The translations under genes were made by a program, and so were the position numbers. A DNA stretch of 35,265 bases from JAATGA01 sp047605605. Its GTDB lineage: Bacteria > Pseudomonadota > Alphaproteobacteria > Rhodobacterales > Rhodobacteraceae. Shown here piece after piece: positions 33,015 through 35,265 of the stretch. Position 1 is the stretch's first letter; every line of letters starts with the position of its first letter. The stretch covers positions 1-35,265 of the forward strand of contig JASGFG010000035.1 of NCBI GenBank assembly GCA_047605605.1. The letters are read 5' to 3'. The notes beneath the pieces were generated by a model. It was not told where the DNA came from and did not search any database. It saw only the letters and a list, made by a program, of their open reading frames with translations.

Positions 33015-33060
33015 GGGAAAAGGGCGGTGAAGGTCGGGGGGGCACAGACCCCCTTTTCCC
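33015..33060. repeat. Nested inverted repeat after the GNAT gene
   Basis: GGGAAAAGGG (33015-33024) and CCCTTTTCCC (33051-33060) are exact complements that enclose a second hairpin (seven G at 33036-33042 with five C at 33049-33053). It lies nine bases beyond the GNAT stop, so it may act on that transcript's end. It lacks a T tail on the minus strand. Confidence 0.5.
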
Positions 33061-33068
33061 GCATCGGC

Positions 33069-33554
33069 TCAGGTTGCGCGGGTCACGTCGCCCCGAACCC
33101 CCGTCCATGCGCCCTTGCGCAGTTCGATCCCCAGGACGCGATCGGGGTTGGTGGGCGGCGGCATCACCACGCCCTCCAGCTTGCGAAAGCCGAAACGCGA
33201 ATAATAGGGCGCATCGCCCACCAGCATCACCCGTTCCCAGCCAAGCCGCCGCGCCTCGGCAAGGGATTCGTTGATCAGCAGCCCCCCCAGCCCCTCGCCC
33301 TGTCGCGTCGGGTGGACCGCCACCGGCCCCAGCAGCAGAACGTCATGCTCGCCGACTTCGACCGGCCAATAGCGGATGACGGCGGCCAGCGTCCCGTCCT
33401 CGTCCCGCAACGTCAGGCACAGCGCCGCCACCGTCGGCACCCCGTCGCGCAGCCGATAGGACGACAGGGCGGTCCGCCCCGGCGCAAAGCACAGGTCGTA
33501 AAGCGCCTCGACCTCCCACCAGTCGGCCTCGGTTTCCTCTTCAAGGCGATACAT
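33069..33554 (-). CDS. GNAT-family N-acetyltransferase
   Basis: A 161-residue acyl-CoA-dependent acetyltransferase. The central strand VLLLGPVAVHPTRQGEGLGG carries the acetyl-CoA pyrophosphate-binding Q/RxxGxG/A loop (RQGEGLGG), followed by SLAEARRLGWERVMLVGDAPYYSRFGF, which marks the YhbS-like group. The substrate is unknown; YhbS-like proteins act on small molecules or proteins. ATG 33554 begins a typical family N-terminus; a longer upstream frame crosses the divergent flavin-reductase gene and is rejected. It diverges from that gene by 87 bp. Confidence 0.9.
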   Translation of the reverse strand: MYRLEEETEADWWEVEALYDLCFAPGRTALSSYRLRDGVPTVAALCLTLRDEDGTLAAVIRYWPVEVGEHDVLLLGPVAVHPTRQGEGLGGLLINESLAEARRLGWERVMLVGDAPYYSRFGFRKLEGVVMPPPTNPDRVLGIELRKGAWTGVRGDVTRAT

Positions 33555-33641
33555 GCGCGGCAGACCCCTTGGGCGAATCCGTTTGTGCGCGCCGTAACAT
33601 GGGCTTAGGTCAGGGGTAAACCGCGATTGTCGAGGAAGCCC

Positions 33642-34226
33642 ATGTTCTATCGCCCCGCCGAAGGCCACGGCCTGCCGCACAACCCGTTCAACGCGATCGT
33701 GACCCCCCGGCCGATCGGCTGGATTTCCAGCCGGGGCGCCGGCGGCGACAACCTGGCCCCCTATTCCTTCTTCAATGCCGCCGCCTATGTGCCGCCCCAG
33801 GTGGTGTTTTCGTCGACCGGCACCAAGGACAGCCTGACCAATATCCGCGAAACCGGGGTTTTCGCGGTGAACATCGTCGAAGAGGCGATGCTGCACCGGA
33901 TGAACGAGACTTCGGCCCCCGTGGCGCGGGATGTCGACGAATTCGCCCTGGCCGGGATCGGCAAGGCCCAGTGCCGCGAGATCGACTGCCCCCATGTCGC
34001 AGGCGCGCCCGCGGTGCTGGAATGCCGCGTGGTGCAGGTGGTCCAACTTCTGGGGCGCGACAACTGGCTGGTGCATGGCGAGGTCGTGGGCATCCATCTG
34101 CGCGACGACTGCCTTGTCGGCGGGCGGTTCGACGTGACCCGTTTTCGCCCGGTCTCGCGGCTTGGCTATCGCGATTACGCCATCGTGGGCGAGGTGTTCG
34201 AACTGGCCCGCCCCGACGAACGCTGA
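33642..34226 (+). CDS. Flavin-reductase-like FMN-binding protein
   Basis: A 194-residue protein of the flavin reductase-like split-barrel family. Marks are HNPFNAIVTPRPIGWISSRG at the start, LAPYSFFNAAAYVPPQVVFS, a DSLTNIRETGVFAVNIV segment and a C-terminal RLGYRDYAIVGEVFEL. These proteins bind FMN and reduce flavin or other small substrates with NAD(P)H; this subgroup is usually uncharacterised. GAGGAA (33632-33637) precedes ATG 33642; a TTG at 33627 in frame is less likely. No close partner oxygenase is seen in the window. Confidence 0.9.
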   Translation: MFYRPAEGHGLPHNPFNAIVTPRPIGWISSRGAGGDNLAPYSFFNAAAYVPPQVVFSSTGTKDSLTNIRETGVFAVNIVEEAMLHRMNETSAPVARDVDEFALAGIGKAQCREIDCPHVAGAPAVLECRVVQVVQLLGRDNWLVHGEVVGIHLRDDCLVGGRFDVTRFRPVSRLGYRDYAIVGEVFELARPDER

Positions 34227-34426
34227 CCGGCGCGCCGTTGCCGCGCGAAGGCCTGGCCCGCCGGCAAGGCGAAGTGCCGGAATTTCACGCATCCTGCGAA
34301 AGATGCAGGCAGGATTCAGGAATTTCCACAGGATTTCCCTGATCTTGGGCAACAGTGACACCCTCTCGCCATTTTCCTGCCGCTCTCGCCGCCTATCCCC
34401 GCAGACGGGTGGCAAGGGGGCTGCAA

Positions 34427-35265
34427 ATGCGCACGATGATCGGAGTGATCGGCGGGTCGGGCCTTTATCGGATCGAGGGGCTGGAAGGCGCGTCCTGGGT
34501 CAAGGTCGGATCACCCTTCGGCAAGCCCTCGGATGACGTGCTTCTGGGCCGGATCGGCGGCGTGCCGATGGCCTTTCTGCCGCGGCACGGGCGCGGGCAT
34601 GTGCATACCCCCACATCGGTGCCCTATCGCGCCAATATCGACGCGCTGAAACGGCTGGGCGTCACCGACGTGATCGCCGTTTCCGCCGTGGGATCGCTGC
34701 GCGAGGACTATCGGCCCGGCGATTTCGTGATCGTCGATCAGTATATCGACCGCACCTTCGCGCGCGAGAAGTCCTTCTTCGGCCCCGGTTGCGTGGCGCA
34801 TGTGGGCTTTGCCCATCCGACCTGCCCGCGGCTTGGCGCGGCCTGCGCAAAGGCGGCCGCGGAGGCGGGGGCGACGGTCCATCGCGACGGCACCTATCTG
34901 GCGATAGAGGGGCCGCAGTTCTCGACCCTGGCCGAGTCGCGCCTTTACCGGCAATGGGGCACCGATGTGATCGGAATGACCGGAATGCCCGAGGCGAAAC
35001 TCGCCCGCGAGGCCGAGCTTTGTTATGCCTCGGTCGCGATGGTGACAGATTTCGACTGCTGGCACCCCGACCACGACGCCGTGGATGTGGCGCAGGTCAT
35101 CGCGACATTGACAGCCAATGCGGGGCGCGCGCGCGACATGGTGGCCGCGCTGCCCGGCCTGCTGGGGGCCGAACGCGCGCCCTGCCCGCATGGCTGCGAC
35201 CGGGCGCTGGACATGGCGATCATGACCGCGCCGGACCACAGGGATCAGGAACTGGTGGCAAGACT
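34427..35265 (+). CDS. mtnP: 5'-methylthioadenosine phosphorylase (3' end cut by window edge)
   Basis: About 279 residues are visible before the window ends. The enzyme splits methylthioadenosine with phosphate to adenine and methylthioribose-1-phosphate in methionine salvage. Family marks: IGVIGGSGLYRIEGLE at the start, FLPRHGRGHVHTPTSVPYRAN, DFVIVDQYIDRTF, YLAIEGPQFSTLAESRLYR and IGMTGMPEAKLAREAELCYA, followed by VTDFDCWHPDHDAV; the last residues are those of the methylthioadenosine group and not of general purine nucleoside phosphorylases. AAGGGGG (34414-34420) lies six bases before ATG 34427; the ATG at 34436 is a less well-placed alternative. Typical length is about 290, so only the C-terminal end is missing. 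Confidence 0.95.
   Translation, partial: MRTMIGVIGGSGLYRIEGLEGASWVKVGSPFGKPSDDVLLGRIGGVPMAFLPRHGRGHVHTPTSVPYRANIDALKRLGVTDVIAVSAVGSLREDYRPGDFVIVDQYIDRTFAREKSFFGPGCVAHVGFAHPTCPRLGAACAKAAAEAGATVHRDGTYLAIEGPQFSTLAESRLYRQWGTDVIGMTGMPEAKLAREAELCYASVAMVTDFDCWHPDHDAVDVAQVIATLTANAGRARDMVAALPGLLGAERAPCPHGCDRALDMAIMTAPDHRDQELVAR

Noticed and set aside
1..35265. CRISPR arrays, insertion sequences, prophage or toxin-antitoxin genes
   Set aside because: No regularly spaced repeats, transposase motifs, terminal inverted repeats with target duplications or phage genes were seen.

Overview
The window comes from a GC-rich alphaproteobacterium and most resembles Paracoccus/Rhodobacteraceae. This rests on strong coding bias toward G/C at third positions, a lysC-ptsP pair, a patatin plus GntP-type permease pair behind a PhaR-like site, and large catabolic operons of molybdenum hydroxylase and polar amino-acid ABC transporter genes. 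The genus is an inference from gene content only. No insertion sequences, prophage genes, rRNA genes or CRISPR arrays were seen.

Positions 1-3597 hold a selenocysteine locus: selA, a thioredoxin reductase gene (trxB) and a tRNA-Sec gene (UCA anticodon, long variable arm), preceded by a truncated cupin gene. selB, selD and any selenoprotein gene are not in the window. Positions 3598-6091 hold a two-gene minus-strand operon, a patatin-like lipase followed by a GntP-family permease. A CTGC-N3-GCAG element lies upstream, of the kind described for the polyhydroxyalkanoate regulator PhaR, so a link to polyhydroxybutyrate or 3-hydroxybutyrate use is plausible.

Positions 6324-23763 form one catabolic island, the most interesting part of the window. 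It has four transcription blocks. (a) Minus, 8571 to 6324: 2Fe-2S subunit, FAD subunit and XdhC-type chaperone of a molybdenum hydroxylase. (b) Plus, 8687-11599: FAD-dependent amine/amino-acid oxidase, HpcH/HpaI-type class II aldolase and a cupin enzyme. (c) Plus, 11779-15953: hydantoinase/oxoprolinase HyuA and HyuB homologues and a CoxG-like protein. (d) Minus, 22696 to 16023: ABC ATPase, molybdenum-hydroxylase large subunit, solute-binding protein, two permeases and an aminotransferase. An IclR-family regulator gene (22882-23763) reads away from block d. The three promoter regions serving these blocks each carry one copy of the same 8-2-8 inverted repeat (TTCGCACA-NN-TGTGCGAA type), which ties the blocks into one regulon, most simply under the IclR protein. 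The gene set suggests import of an amino-acid-like nitrogen heterocycle, ring hydroxylation by the molybdenum enzyme, ATP-dependent opening of a lactam or hydantoin ring, and clearance of the products through oxidase, aminotransferase and aldolase steps. The substrate cannot be read from the sequence.

Positions 24052-35265 are mostly housekeeping: xseA, a small membrane protein, purD, a bestrophin-like channel, lysC, ptsP, an EcsC-family protein, a GNAT acetyltransferase, a flavin-reductase-like protein and a 3'-truncated mtnP. Several hairpins and candidate dispersed intergenic repeats separate them.
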